Part shown: positions 17,384 through 25,645 of the stretch, one piece after another | Layout: each line of letters opens with the position of its first letter | How positions within the stretch are numbered: position 1 is the first letter of the stretch | From: Halobacteriales archaeon QS_6_71_20 | GTDB taxonomy: Archaea; Halobacteriota; Halobacteria; Halobacteriales; Haloferacaceae | Assembly (NCBI GenBank): GCA_003020945.1 | Contig: PXRU01000001.1 | Location: 132,180-196,179 of the forward strand | DNA: 64,000 nt | Reading direction: 5' to 3' | The notes under the pieces: model-generated | The model's database searches: none | The model's input: the letters and a program-made list of their open reading frames with translations, nothing else | What the model was told of the DNA's origin: nothing | Made by a program: the position numbers and the translations under genes

Positions 17384-18243
17384 CTCGTCGACGCCTCGCG
17401 GCCGTGCTCGCGCTGGCGGTCCTGCTGGCCGGCTGTGCGGGCGGACTCGGCGGCGACGGGGGCGGCGACGCCGGGCGGACGGTCAACCCGGCGCTGGCCG
17501 AGACGCCGACCGCGTCGCCGACGCCGACGCCCGCCCGCGACTACCCGCTCGGCGTGACGGCCGACCGCGTGAGCGTCGGAACCGTCTCGACCGAGCACGA
17601 CCGCGTCCTCTCGGGGCGCGACTCGACGGTCCGGTTCGACCGGATCGTCGTCGCCGAGAACGGCACGACGCTGGCGACCAGCCGCGGCGTCATCGAGAGC
17701 GCCGGCGACCGGCTCTCCTACCGGATCGTCACCGAGGGGAGCCCGCCGGACGGCTCCGGGTTCGCCGCCGCCGAGTTCGCGGTGTGGTCGAACCGGAGTC
17801 TCACGACCGTCCGGTCGGTGAACGAGGACGGCGACGTGCGCTACCGCGTCCTCAGGGGCGCCTCGGAGGAGGCCGTCGAGACCGACGACAGCGGGGAGGG
17901 GCTCGTGTACGCCGCGCTCGTCGACACCGAGGTGCGCCTCGCCGGCACGACCACCGTCGACGGCGAGACGCTGTACGTCCTCAGGGCGGAGCACGACCGG
18001 CTCGACCGGACGATCGGTCCGCCGACGCGGAACCACTCCGTCGTCGCGTACGTCACCGAGGAGGGCGTCGTCCGCTCGTACCAGGTCCGGTACACGGCGA
18101 CGTACGAGACGGCGAACGGAAGCGTCACCGCGACGACGACCGAGCAGTTCCGCGTCACGCTCGGCGACACGACCGCCGCGCCGCCGACGTGGGTCGGGGA
18201 GGCGCTCCGGACCGAGGGGGAGCAGTCGGAAAGCGAGGAGTAG
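17380..18243 (+). CDS. Haloarchaeal lipoprotein
   Basis: The 287-residue protein starts at GTG 17380 with a basic N-terminus (VTRRRLAAVL), a hydrophobic core and the lipobox LLAGC (cysteine at residue 19). An acidic/threonine-proline linker (TPTASPTPTPARD) follows, then a globular domain of about 220 residues with no catalytic signature. It resembles haloarchaeal surface lipoproteins of unknown function, and the preceding gene is a paralogue. A TATA-like CTTATGC (about 17351-17357) inside the previous gene may drive it separately. Confidence 0.75.
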   Translation: MTRRRLAAVLALAVLLAGCAGGLGGDGGGDAGRTVNPALAETPTASPTPTPARDYPLGVTADRVSVGTVSTEHDRVLSGRDSTVRFDRIVVAENGTTLATSRGVIESAGDRLSYRIVTEGSPPDGSGFAAAEFAVWSNRSLTTVRSVNEDGDVRYRVLRGASEEAVETDDSGEGLVYAALVDTEVRLAGTTTVDGETLYVLRAEHDRLDRTIGPPTRNHSVVAYVTEEGVVRSYQVRYTATYETANGSVTATTTEQFRVTLGDTTAAPPTWVGEALRTEGEQSESEE

Positions 18244-18375
18244 GCGGGACGGTCGGAAGGGGGATCGGTGCGAGAGGTGAGCGGGGCGGTCGGGGAGCGA
18301 GGGTCGGCGGGGCGACCGGACACGGGACCGGGGAGAGCGACTCGGCGGGGGTCGAGCGGGGCCGGGGTGCCAGGG

Positions 18376-18696
18376 TCAATTCGCCGTCTCGGGGAGGTCG
18401 TACTCCTCGGGCGGGGGAACGTACAGCAGGTCGACCGTGAAGCCGAGCGCGAGCGGGACGCCGACGAAGACGGCGAGGAACAGCCCCGCGGCGCCCTCGA
18501 ACAGCGGCGACTGGATCACCACGCCCTGGATCAGCCCGAGCACGAGCAGGACGACCGGCGAGACGAGCATCGTGTACGTCACCCATCCCCACTGCGTCTT
18601 CAGGCGGATCCGGAAGAAGCGCGAGAGCACCGCGACGACGAGCGTGTTCACCGCGAGCGCGACGACGGTGAGCCCGAGCGCGAGCGCAGAGACCAT
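18376..18696 (-). CDS. Small three-TM membrane protein
   Basis: The 106-residue protein starts at ATG 18696 (MVSALALGLTVVAL) and has three hydrophobic segments at about residues 3-25, 38-60 and 70-95, ending VPPPEEYDLPETAN. The open frame reaches 19560 but upstream is antisense to the E1-alpha gene, so the internal ATG is chosen. It is divergent from the E1 gene. I do not recognise the family. Confidence 0.65.
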   Translation of the reverse strand: MVSALALGLTVVALAVNTLVVAVLSRFFRIRLKTQWGWVTYTMLVSPVVLLVLGLIQGVVIQSPLFEGAAGLFLAVFVGVPLALGFTVDLLYVPPPEEYDLPETAN

Positions 18697-18787
18697 GCCA
18701 CGCCTTGGGTTCGGGCGCTCTTTGTCCTGTCGGGAGCGGACGGGACGTCGGCGACGGCGGGCACCGAGCGCTCGGGCGTCCCGCCCC

Positions 18788-18798
18788 CATTTATGCCG
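18788..18798 (+). promoter_or_regulatory. TATA-like element for the E1-alpha gene
   Basis: CATTTATGCC lies about 25-30 bases upstream of ATG 18820, the spacing of leaderless haloarchaeal promoters, and supports that start. Confidence 0.55.
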
Positions 18799-18819
18799 GT
18801 CGGCCCGGGAGTGGGGGCT

Positions 18820-19884
18820 ATGAGCGACGACGTGACGCGGGTCGTCGGGGAGCGCGACCTCGACGCGACCCGGTTCGACGCCGACGACGCGCGGGCGGCG
18901 CTGCGCGACGTGGTTCGGACCCGGCGCTTCGACGAGCGCGCGCTCGCGCTCCAGCGGCGCGGCTGGATGAGCGGCTACCCGCCGTTCGAGGGGCAGGAGG
19001 CCGCCCAGGTCGGCGCCGCCCACGCGATGGAGGCGGACGACCGCCTGTTCCCCACCTACCGGTCGAACGCCCTCCAGATCGCCCGCGGCGTGCCGATGAG
19101 CGACGTCCTCCTCTTCCGCCGGGGGTTCCCGGAGTACCACTCCGACCACGATGTCCCGGTGTTCCCGCAGGCGGTGCCGATCGCCAGCCAGATCCCCCAC
19201 GCCGTCGGCGCGGGGATGGCCGCGAGCCACCGGGACGCCGACCGGGCGAGCCTCGTCTGTTTCGGCGACGGCGCGACCAGCGAGGGCGACTTCCACGAGG
19301 GACTCAACTTCGCGGGCGTGTTCGACGCGCCGACCGTCTTCTTCTGTGAGAACAACGGCTGGGCCATCTCGCTGCCCGAGCGACGACAGACGGCGAGCGA
19401 CTCGATCGCGGTCAAGGCGGACGCCTACGGAATCGAGGGCGTGCAGGTCGACGGCAACGACCCGCTGGCGACGCGGGCGGTCGTCGAGGACGCGCTGGAG
19501 CGCGCCCGCGACGGCGACCCGGTGCTCGTCGAGGCGCTCACCTACCGACAGGGCGCCCACACGACCGCCGACGACCCGAGCCAGTACCGTGAGGGGGAGC
19601 CCGACCTCCCCGAGTGGCGCGTGCGCGACCCGCTGGACCGCTTCGTCGAGTGGTGTCGCGGGCAGGGGGTCGTCGAGGAGGGGTTCGTGGAGCGGGCGAC
19701 CGAGGCGGCGAACGAGGAACTCGCCGACGCCGTCGAGACGGCCGAGTCCGTGCCCCGACCGGAGCCGGAGGAACTGTTCGACCCGGTCTACGGGGAGCTC
19801 TCGCCCGAGCTACGCCGTCAGCGCGAGGCCGCCCGGGCGGTCGTCGACGAGCACGGCGAGGAGACGTACGAGTTGGAGCGGTAG
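18820..19884 (+). CDS. 2-oxoacid dehydrogenase E1 component, alpha subunit (orphan)
   Basis: The 354-residue protein is a thiamin diphosphate-dependent E1-alpha subunit that would decarboxylate a 2-oxoacid (pyruvate or a branched-chain oxoacid) within a multienzyme complex. The ThDP motif is GDGATSEGDFHEGLNFAGVF followed by FFCENNGWAIS. The N-terminus has the conserved FPTYRSNALQIARG segment and RQGAHTTADDPSQYR lies near the C-terminus. The beta subunit (E1b), E2 and E3 are not adjacent, so either they lie elsewhere or this is a paralogue with another role. The frame opens at 18268; ATG 18820 is chosen by promoter position. Confidence 0.88.
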   Translation: MSDDVTRVVGERDLDATRFDADDARAALRDVVRTRRFDERALALQRRGWMSGYPPFEGQEAAQVGAAHAMEADDRLFPTYRSNALQIARGVPMSDVLLFRRGFPEYHSDHDVPVFPQAVPIASQIPHAVGAGMAASHRDADRASLVCFGDGATSEGDFHEGLNFAGVFDAPTVFFCENNGWAISLPERRQTASDSIAVKADAYGIEGVQVDGNDPLATRAVVEDALERARDGDPVLVEALTYRQGAHTTADDPSQYREGEPDLPEWRVRDPLDRFVEWCRGQGVVEEGFVERATEAANEELADAVETAESVPRPEPEELFDPVYGELSPELRRQREAARAVVDEHGEETYELER

Positions 19885-19908
19885 AGAGCGGCCCGTCGCC
19901 GCGGCGGC

Positions 19909-20145
19909 TCACTCGCTCATGGACACGTACGTCCGCGTGTCCCCGATGCCGTCGACGCCGCGGACCGAGTCGGCGACGGTGTCGAGCACGGTGTACATGT
20001 CCGGGGCGCCGACCTCGGCGACGACGTCGAAGTCGCCGGCGACGACGTGCGCCTCCGTTACCGCCTCGATCCCGGAGACGGCGGCCGCGACGCCCGCCGT
20101 GTCCGCGTCCCCGCTCACCTGCGCCATCACGAACGCGTGGACCAT
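19909..20145 (-). CDS. RAM-domain (Lrp/AsnC ligand-binding) protein
   Basis: The 78-residue protein is a stand-alone AsnC C-terminal (RAM) domain without a DNA-binding half: MVHAFVMAQVSGDADTAG, VTEAHVVAGDFDVVAEV, RGVDGIGDTRTYVSM. It is a close paralogue of the protein at 20932-21162. ATG 20145 is preferred to 20160 because it aligns with the paralogue start and a minus-strand CTTTTGA lies about 26 bases upstream. Its likely role is binding a small ligand or a TrkA-type partner. Confidence 0.8.
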   Translation of the reverse strand: MVHAFVMAQVSGDADTAGVAAAVSGIEAVTEAHVVAGDFDVVAEVGAPDMYTVLDTVADSVRGVDGIGDTRTYVSMSE

Positions 20146-20196
20146 AGTGTGTGAACTCATACCACGGTCAAAAGCCTTCCTCCGGGTGGGGGTACC

Positions 20197-20205
20197 GTTA
20201 TATCC
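20197..20205 (+). promoter_or_regulatory. TATA-like element for trkA
   Basis: GTTATATCC sits about 24-30 bases upstream of ATG 20227, which supports that start over the in-frame alternative at 20206. Confidence 0.6.
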
Positions 20206-20226
20206 TTGCGTGTCAACGACACCCAC

Positions 20227-20931
20227 ATGCGGTTCATCGTCATCGGATCGGGCCGAGTCGGCCTCCGGACGGCGCGGGTGCTCCGCGAGGAGGGCCACGA
20301 GGTGGTGATCGTCGAGCGCGACGGGGACCGCGCCTCCCGCGCCCGGAGCGCGGAGTTCGACGTCGTCGAGGGCGACGGCTCCCGGGAGTCGGTGCTGTCG
20401 AAGGCCGCCGTCGAGCGGGCCGACGCCGTCGGCGCGCTGACGGGGGACCTGAACGCCAACTTCGCCGCCTGCATGGTCGCCGACCACCACGGCTGTCGGA
20501 CCGTGATGCGCATCGACGAGGACTACCGCGAGGAGATCTACCGGCGGTACGCCGACGAGGTGGACGAGGTGATCTACCCGGAGCGCCTGGGCGCGGTCGG
20601 CGCGAAGAACGCGCTGCTGGGCGGCAACATCCGCGCGATCGCCGACATCGCCGAGCACCTCCAGGTGACGCTGGTCACCGTCACCGAGGCGTCGCCGATG
20701 CGGGGGTACAGCCTCAGCGAGGTGGAGCTCCCCTCGCAGGCGCGCCTGCTGGCGTTCGGGAAGGCCGGCGAGCCGATGGGGCTCCCCCTCCTCGACGAGT
20801 CGCTGGAGACGGGCGACCGGGTGGCCGTCCTCGCCGACTTCGACGTGCTCGACGACGTGCGCCAGCTGCTCGTCGGCGACGACGCCGCCGGGACGTTCGC
20901 CGCGGCCGCGCGCTCCGGGGGTGGGGCCTGA
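20227..20931 (+). CDS. trkA: TrkA-type RCK_N/RCK_C potassium-channel regulatory protein
   Basis: The 234-residue protein has an NAD-binding Rossmann domain, MRFIVIGSGRVGLRTARVL with acidic strand 2 end IVERD (residues 1-120), and a C-terminal RCK_C domain (about 140-225, GYSLSEVELP). It would gate a Trk potassium transporter in response to nucleotides, an important job in organisms that hold molar potassium. No transporter gene is next to it. Its stop is immediately followed by the ATG of a RAM-domain gene, and a paralogue of that gene sits upstream on the other strand. Confidence 0.88.
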   Translation: MRFIVIGSGRVGLRTARVLREEGHEVVIVERDGDRASRARSAEFDVVEGDGSRESVLSKAAVERADAVGALTGDLNANFAACMVADHHGCRTVMRIDEDYREEIYRRYADEVDEVIYPERLGAVGAKNALLGGNIRAIADIAEHLQVTLVTVTEASPMRGYSLSEVELPSQARLLAFGKAGEPMGLPLLDESLETGDRVAVLADFDVLDDVRQLLVGDDAAGTFAAAARSGGGA

Positions 20932-21162
20932 ATGGTCGTCGCCTACGTGATGGTGAAGGCGGCGTCGGGCGACGCCGACCGCATCCGCGAGGGGATCGAC
21001 GGGGTCGACGGCGTCACGGAGGCGCACGTCGTCGCCGGCGACATGGACTTCGTCGTGAAGGTCGACGTGGCGGGTCCCGGCGAGGTCAAGCGCGTCGCCG
21101 CCGACGGGATCCAGGGGGTCGACGGCGTCGAGGACACGCACACGTACATCGCGATGGACTGA
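20932..21162 (+). CDS. RAM-domain (Lrp/AsnC ligand-binding) protein
   Basis: This 76-residue protein begins right after the trkA stop (TGA-ATG, no gap), so the two are translationally linked. It is a single AsnC_trans_reg C-terminal domain (MVVAYVMVKAASGDADRI, VTEAHVVAGDMDFVVKVDV, GVDGVEDTHTYIAM) with no helix-turn-helix. It is about half identical to the upstream paralogue at 19909-20145. The coupling suggests it works with TrkA. Confidence 0.85.
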   Translation: MVVAYVMVKAASGDADRIREGIDGVDGVTEAHVVAGDMDFVVKVDVAGPGEVKRVAADGIQGVDGVEDTHTYIAMD

Positions 21163-21728
21163 CTCGGGACCGCGGGCCGGGGACCGCGCCCGCCGCCGGC
21201 GACGCCGCGGCTTCGGCGGGCGAGGCTCGTCACCGGCTCGCCGTAGTCGTACCCCGGGATCACCCCCTGAACGAACGTCCCCTCGACGAAGTCCACGACC
21301 GCGACCGCGTCGTTCAGCCCCCGCCGCTCGTCCAGGTCGCGCAGCGACTCGCGCACCGTCACCTCGTCGCCGGCCCGCTCGACGGTCGGGGCGAGGTCGT
21401 GGCCGGCGGCGGTCACGTCGCCCATGGCGTCGATACGGCGCTCGAACGTCTCCAGCCAGCCGTCCGCGATGACGTCGGCCACCTCGTCGTCGGCGACCGC
21501 CGCGATGGTGGGCACCGTGACGGCGATGTCGAACTCGACGCGGCCGTCGTCGTCGACCGCGACGGCGACGTGCGCCTCGAACGGCGTCGACGTGACCGGC
21601 AGCGCGCCGTCGGTCGGCTCGTCGGCGACGGCGTCGTGGTCGCGGACGGCGCGGCGGACACGCCCGGGCAGTTCCGAACCGGCTCCGTCGGTCGTGTCCG
21701 CGTCCGCGTCGGCGTCGGGGTCGCTCAT
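20943..21728 (-). CDS. DUF5813-like protein without its expected stop
   Basis: From ATG 21728 the first ~170 residues match the haloarchaeal DUF5813 pattern: LPGRVRRAVRDHDAV, STPFEAHVAVAVDDDG, FVEGTFVQGVIPGYDYGEPV. Homologues, as I recall them, end soon after GYxY; here the frame runs on to 20943, antisense through nearly all of the RAM-domain gene, and the extra ~90 residues (proline/serine-rich) look non-functional. The real end is probably near 21200, with stop loss or a small indel. Function of the family is unknown. Confidence 0.6.
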   Translation of the reverse strand: MSDPDADADADTTDGAGSELPGRVRRAVRDHDAVADEPTDGALPVTSTPFEAHVAVAVDDDGRVEFDIAVTVPTIAAVADDEVADVIADGWLETFERRIDAMGDVTAAGHDLAPTVERAGDEVTVRESLRDLDERRGLNDAVAVVDFVEGTFVQGVIPGYDYGEPVTSLARRSRGVAGGGRGPRPAVPSQSIAMYVCVSSTPSTPWIPSAATRLTSPGPATSTFTTKSMSPATTCASVTPSTPSIPSRMRSASPDAAFTIT

Positions 21729-21903
21729 GGCTCGAAGAACGACTGCGGGCCGGATAAGCGGCGCGCTCGCGACACGCGACGGGGGGCCTCCGGTCGCGTC
21801 CGGGCTGCCGCCACCGGCGTGTCGGGCGTCGCGCCCGTCCCCGACGGCGGCAGCCGACGCCGGCGAACGGTGGGCTTTAGCCCGGCCGACCGAACGCCGG
21901 CGC

Positions 21904-23157
21904 ATGGCCGACAGCTTCCTCGACACGGACGCGCTCGTCGACGCGGCGGCGGAGGCGACGTTCGACCGACCGCCCGCGCTCGTCGCCAACGCCCACATCA
22001 CCGGCGTAAGCGTCGCCCGCGCCCTCTCGGCGTACGACGTGCCGGTGATCGCGCTCGACCGCTCCGGCGACGGCCTCGCGCCCCCCTCCGACGCCGTCGA
22101 CCTCGCGGGGCGGGTGACGTACCCGCTGGACGACGCCGACGGCTTCCGGGCGGACGTCGAGCGGATCGCCGGCGCCCTCGACCACGAGCCGGTCGCGTTC
22201 GCCTGCATGGACGAGTGGGTGCGCGGCTTCGCCGAGACCGAGCCCGCGGGCGTGCGCCTCCCGTTCTCGGAGCTCGCGGGCGTGGAGCGCGTGCTCGACA
22301 AGTCGAACCTCTACGCGCTGTGTGCGGAACTGGACGTTCCGTACCCCGAGACGTACGAGGTGGGCGAGCACGGCGTCGACGAGGTCTGCGAGGCGCTGTC
22401 GTTCCCCTTCGTCGTCAAGCCCGCCCACAAGCGGCGGTTCGAGGAGGCGTTCGGGACGAACGTGATCGAGGTCGCGGACCGCGAGGCGTTCGCCGAGGTG
22501 GTCGCCGACGCCGAGGCCCACGGCGCGACGGTGCTGGCTCAGGAGACGGTGAACGTCGAGGGCGGGCGGGACGCCTCGCTGGCGAGCTACATGCCCCCGG
22601 CGTCGGCTGACCGCGATCCCCTCGCGGTCGTCGGCAACGCCGCCGTGCGCTACCCCGAGTTCGGCACCTCCTGTCTCGTCGAGCGGATCGAGGAGCCGGC
22701 GGTGCGCGAGCGCGCGCTGGCGGTGCTCGAAGCGACGGAGTACCACGGCATCAGCGAGGCGGAGTTCGTGTACGACGCCGACCGCGCACAGTACGTGCTG
22801 CTGGACGTGAACACGCGCCCCTGGAAGTGGATCTCGATGCCTGTCGCCGCGGGCGCGAACCTCCCGATGGCCGCCTACGCCGACGCGGTGGGGGAAGCGG
22901 AGTACGAGGCCGAGGCGGCCGCCGACGGCCCGCGGGACGCCCGCTGGGTGTACCTCCCGGATTACCTCGAACGCTGTCTCACGGACGCGGCGTTCTGGGA
23001 CGTGCTCTCGGAGGACGGCTGGGCGAGCCTCGTCTCGGGCGAGTTCGAGCGCGGGGGCGACCTGACGACTGGAATCTACCGCCCGAGCGACCCTGGGCCG
23101 GCGGTGAAGTATCTCACCGAGGAGTTCACCGACCGGGAGTACTACTGCTCGTGTTGA
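21904..23157 (+). CDS. ATP-grasp carboxylate-amine ligase family protein
   Basis: The 417-residue protein has an ATP-grasp fold: a Rossmann-like N-terminus (ALVANAHITGVSVARALSAY, VIALDR), ATP-binding segments FPFVVKPAHKRRF and VLAQETVNVEGG, and the metal-binding LLDVNTRPWKWISM. It would join a carboxylate to an amine using ATP, in the style of D-aspartate ligases or carbamoyl-phosphate synthase-like enzymes. Substrate cannot be read from context. ATG 21904 follows GGGCTTTAGCC (about 21871-21881), a plausible TATA region. Confidence 0.8.
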   Translation: MADSFLDTDALVDAAAEATFDRPPALVANAHITGVSVARALSAYDVPVIALDRSGDGLAPPSDAVDLAGRVTYPLDDADGFRADVERIAGALDHEPVAFACMDEWVRGFAETEPAGVRLPFSELAGVERVLDKSNLYALCAELDVPYPETYEVGEHGVDEVCEALSFPFVVKPAHKRRFEEAFGTNVIEVADREAFAEVVADAEAHGATVLAQETVNVEGGRDASLASYMPPASADRDPLAVVGNAAVRYPEFGTSCLVERIEEPAVRERALAVLEATEYHGISEAEFVYDADRAQYVLLDVNTRPWKWISMPVAAGANLPMAAYADAVGEAEYEAEAAADGPRDARWVYLPDYLERCLTDAAFWDVLSEDGWASLVSGEFERGGDLTTGIYRPSDPGPAVKYLTEEFTDREYYCSC

Positions 23158-23277
23158 GGCGTCGGCGCTCCGGCGGGACGTGGGCGGACGTCGCGGGCGG
23201 GAGGCGTCTCGGTTGCGTCGCGAGTCGGGGCGGCCTCGGAGGGCGGAGCGTCGCCGCGTCGCCGCGTCGCGGCGGCC

Positions 23278-23544
23278 TCACTTCACCAGCGTCACGCTGC
23301 CGTTCTGTTCGACGGTGATGCGGTACGTCTCGTAGGTGAACTCGATCCGCATCCGGGCGGTCTGTGACGGCGGCGTGGAGAAGAGGTGGTCGAGCACCCC
23401 GTCGACGCGTTCGTAGATGGCCGACAGCTCCGTCGCCTCCTTCCCCTCGAGTTCCCGGACGATCTCGGCGACCTTCACCCCCGGATTCTCGGTCTCCGTG
23501 TCGATCTCACGGTTAAGTACCTCCGTCTCGGCGTCGTGGTTCAC
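23278..23544 (-). CDS. HalOD1 output-domain protein
   Basis: The 88-residue protein from GTG 23544 is a single HalOD1 domain: GVKVAEIVRELEGKEATEL, IYERVDGVLDHLF, and the C-terminal FTYETYRITVEQNGSVTL. This domain is common in haloarchaeal signalling proteins. The GTG is chosen because a minus-strand TCTTTACTTC at about 23563-23573 lies about 25 bases upstream; ATG 23583 is the alternative. Confidence 0.75.
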   Translation of the reverse strand: MNHDAETEVLNREIDTETENPGVKVAEIVRELEGKEATELSAIYERVDGVLDHLFSTPPSQTARMRIEFTYETYRITVEQNGSVTLVK

Positions 23545-23730
23545 GGGCGCTCCGTCGCCCTCCGGAAGTAAAGATGTGACCATGTCAGCGGCCCGGGGAT
23601 CACGACGCTGTCCCCGACCGATCGCTAAACTCAGGCATCCGGTAGCCGCGTCTCCCGAAGCGGTAGCCACGTGACGGTCGGACGGCCCGGCGAGCCCGAA
23701 CGACGCTCGCGCCCGCGGCGCGACGATCCG

Positions 23731-24633
23731 TCAGATCAGCCGCAGCCTCGCCGTCCAGAACTCCGCGAACGCCTCATCCAGCGCCGTCTCCGGCGCGCCG
23801 GTCGCGTCGCTCACGTCGGTCACGTCGGCGTAGTCGGCCAGCCGACCCACGATCGCGTGCTCGCCGACCAGCACCACCCGGTCCAGATCGTCGGGGAGCC
23901 CCGCCAACACCGTGCTCGACTCCTCGACGTGGTCGTCGATCTGCCCGTCCCGGAGCCGCTCGTAGCGCGCCTGCGAGAAGCCCCCCTTGTCGTGTTCGTC
24001 CATCACGTCCGTGCGCACCGTCTCCAGGTCGACGCGTTCGTCGCCCTCGTACACGCCGACGGCGAAGGTGTCCGAGCGCGCGAGCGCGAACGCGGAGCGA
24101 CCGGTCGGCCGGAACCACGACCCCTCGACCCGGAACCCCTCGCCCCACTCGCAGAACGGCTCCGGGTCGAGCGGCGGCGCGAGCGCGCACGACACCAGCC
24201 CCGCGTCGTCGGCGTACACGAGCGTCGGGGCGGCGCGGCGCACCAGCGACGACCGCTCCCCGAGGGCCTCGTGGACGGCCGCGGGCACGTCGCCGTCGTC
24301 CGCGACGAACGCCGACAGCGCGCCCTCCCGGTCGGTCTCGACGCTGTTCAGTCGGGCGATCACCTCCTCGCGGCGGCCGGGGCGCAGCGTCTCGACGCGC
24401 CGGAACTCCGGCTCCGGCTCCGCCGTCGACTCCGCGCGCTTCAGGCGGTCCTCCAGTTCGGTGACCCGCGTCTCCAGCTCGTTTACGCGCTTTTCGGCCG
24501 CCTGACGCTTCCGGGCGGCCTCGCCGCGGCGCTGCTCCTCGGCCTCCATCCGGGCGACCGCGTCGTCGCGCTCCCCCTCCAACTCGGCGATGCGCTCCTT
24601 GAGCCGCCGCCGTCCGAGGAGTCGATCCAGCAT
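23731..24633 (-). CDS. Vms1/VLRF1-like peptidyl-tRNA hydrolase
   Basis: The 300-residue protein starts with a coiled coil (about residues 5-70, KERIAELEGERDDAVARMEA) and continues with a release-factor-like VLRF1 domain. The key loop HDKGGFSQARYERLRDGQID carries the GxxQ glutamine that in Vms1/ANKZF1 helps cleave peptidyl-tRNA on stalled 50S subunits. The archaeal proteins probably rescue ribosomes. ATG 24633 (MLDRLL) is preferred over 24660, and a T-rich TATA tract on the minus strand lies about 26-30 bases upstream. Confidence 0.8.
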   Translation of the reverse strand: MLDRLLGRRRLKERIAELEGERDDAVARMEAEEQRRGEAARKRQAAEKRVNELETRVTELEDRLKRAESTAEPEPEFRRVETLRPGRREEVIARLNSVETDREGALSAFVADDGDVPAAVHEALGERSSLVRRAAPTLVYADDAGLVSCALAPPLDPEPFCEWGEGFRVEGSWFRPTGRSAFALARSDTFAVGVYEGDERVDLETVRTDVMDEHDKGGFSQARYERLRDGQIDDHVEESSTVLAGLPDDLDRVVLVGEHAIVGRLADYADVTDVSDATGAPETALDEAFAEFWTARLRLI

Positions 24634-24753
24634 GGCCGACCCGGGGACCCCGCGACACAAAAACAGTGAGGTGTCGCCGACGTGGACCCGGATCCTCGAC
24701 CCCCGGCCCGCGGAATGCGGAGAGTGGGAGGCAGGGGCGGCCGGGTCGAACCG

Positions 24754-25533
24754 TCAGTACCGTCGCTCGTCGCGACCGTGAGCGGACGGGTCGGCGGCGA
24801 GCGCCGTCACCGTGCCCTGACTCCCGACGCGGATCTCGTAGTCGTCGACGTAGAACACCAGCTGCCACTGCGCCCCGTCGCGTTCGCGCAACAGCGAGAG
24901 GGCTTCGAGGTCGACCGACTCGTACAGCGGGTCCAGCTCCAGCGGGTCGACGCCGTCGAGTTCCGCGAGCACGTCGACGACGGCGCCGACGGCGGGGTCA
25001 GGGCCGGCTCGCTCCGTCCAGGTGGACTCCGTCAGGAGGCCGCTCCGGTCGGTCCGACGCTCGCGCTCCGTGCCCGGGCCGGGTCGGCGGTCGGCGTCGC
25101 GCCGGGACGGAACGGGGTCCTCCGACTCGGTCCCCTCGGACGAGACCGCTCCGACCGCGACGCCGACCCCGATCCCGAGGCTCACCACGGTGAGCAACCG
25201 GTCCGCGTGCGGCCCGACCGGCACCTGCCGAAGCAGCCGGAGGAACGCCCATGACGCTGCGACGGAGCCGGCGACCGCGGCCCCCACCCAGCCGTACGTC
25301 ACGATCCGGTCGACCCGTCCGGGCGCCGCCCGTTCGTCGGAGATCCGAACCGCCAGGAGGACGAGCGCGCCCGAAACCGTCACCGGAACGAGGATCTCGG
25401 CCGCGTCCGACACGGCCGTCCCGGCGTCGAACAGGACGTACGCGAGGGACGCGACCGCCAGGGACCCGACGAGGAGGTGGAAACGGAGGTGAACCCCCCG
25501 ATTCCGGGCTGAACGGTTCCCGTCGCGGTGCAT
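24754..25533 (-). CDS. Membrane protein with HalOD1 domain
   Basis: The 259-residue protein has about four membrane segments in residues 15-130 (LLVGSLAVASLAYVLF, VPVTVSGALVLLAV, YGWVGAAVAGSVAASWAFL, LTVVSLGIGVGVAVGAV). A charged linker follows, then a HalOD1-like domain (AVVDVLAELDGVDPLELDPL, LVFYVDDYEIRVGSQGTVTAL). It likely couples the membrane to the HalOD1 output, but partner and signal are unknown. Confidence 0.75.
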   Translation of the reverse strand: MHRDGNRSARNRGVHLRFHLLVGSLAVASLAYVLFDAGTAVSDAAEILVPVTVSGALVLLAVRISDERAAPGRVDRIVTYGWVGAAVAGSVAASWAFLRLLRQVPVGPHADRLLTVVSLGIGVGVAVGAVSSEGTESEDPVPSRRDADRRPGPGTERERRTDRSGLLTESTWTERAGPDPAVGAVVDVLAELDGVDPLELDPLYESVDLEALSLLRERDGAQWQLVFYVDDYEIRVGSQGTVTALAADPSAHGRDERRY

Positions 25534-25645
25534 GGGACACGGGTGTCCGCGGAGCGGGTTAACGGCCGCGGCCGGGACGACCCCCCCGTGACCCCGGACG
25601 CGACCGGGGACCGGAGCCGCCCTCGTGGTCCGCGGCCGGGCGGGA

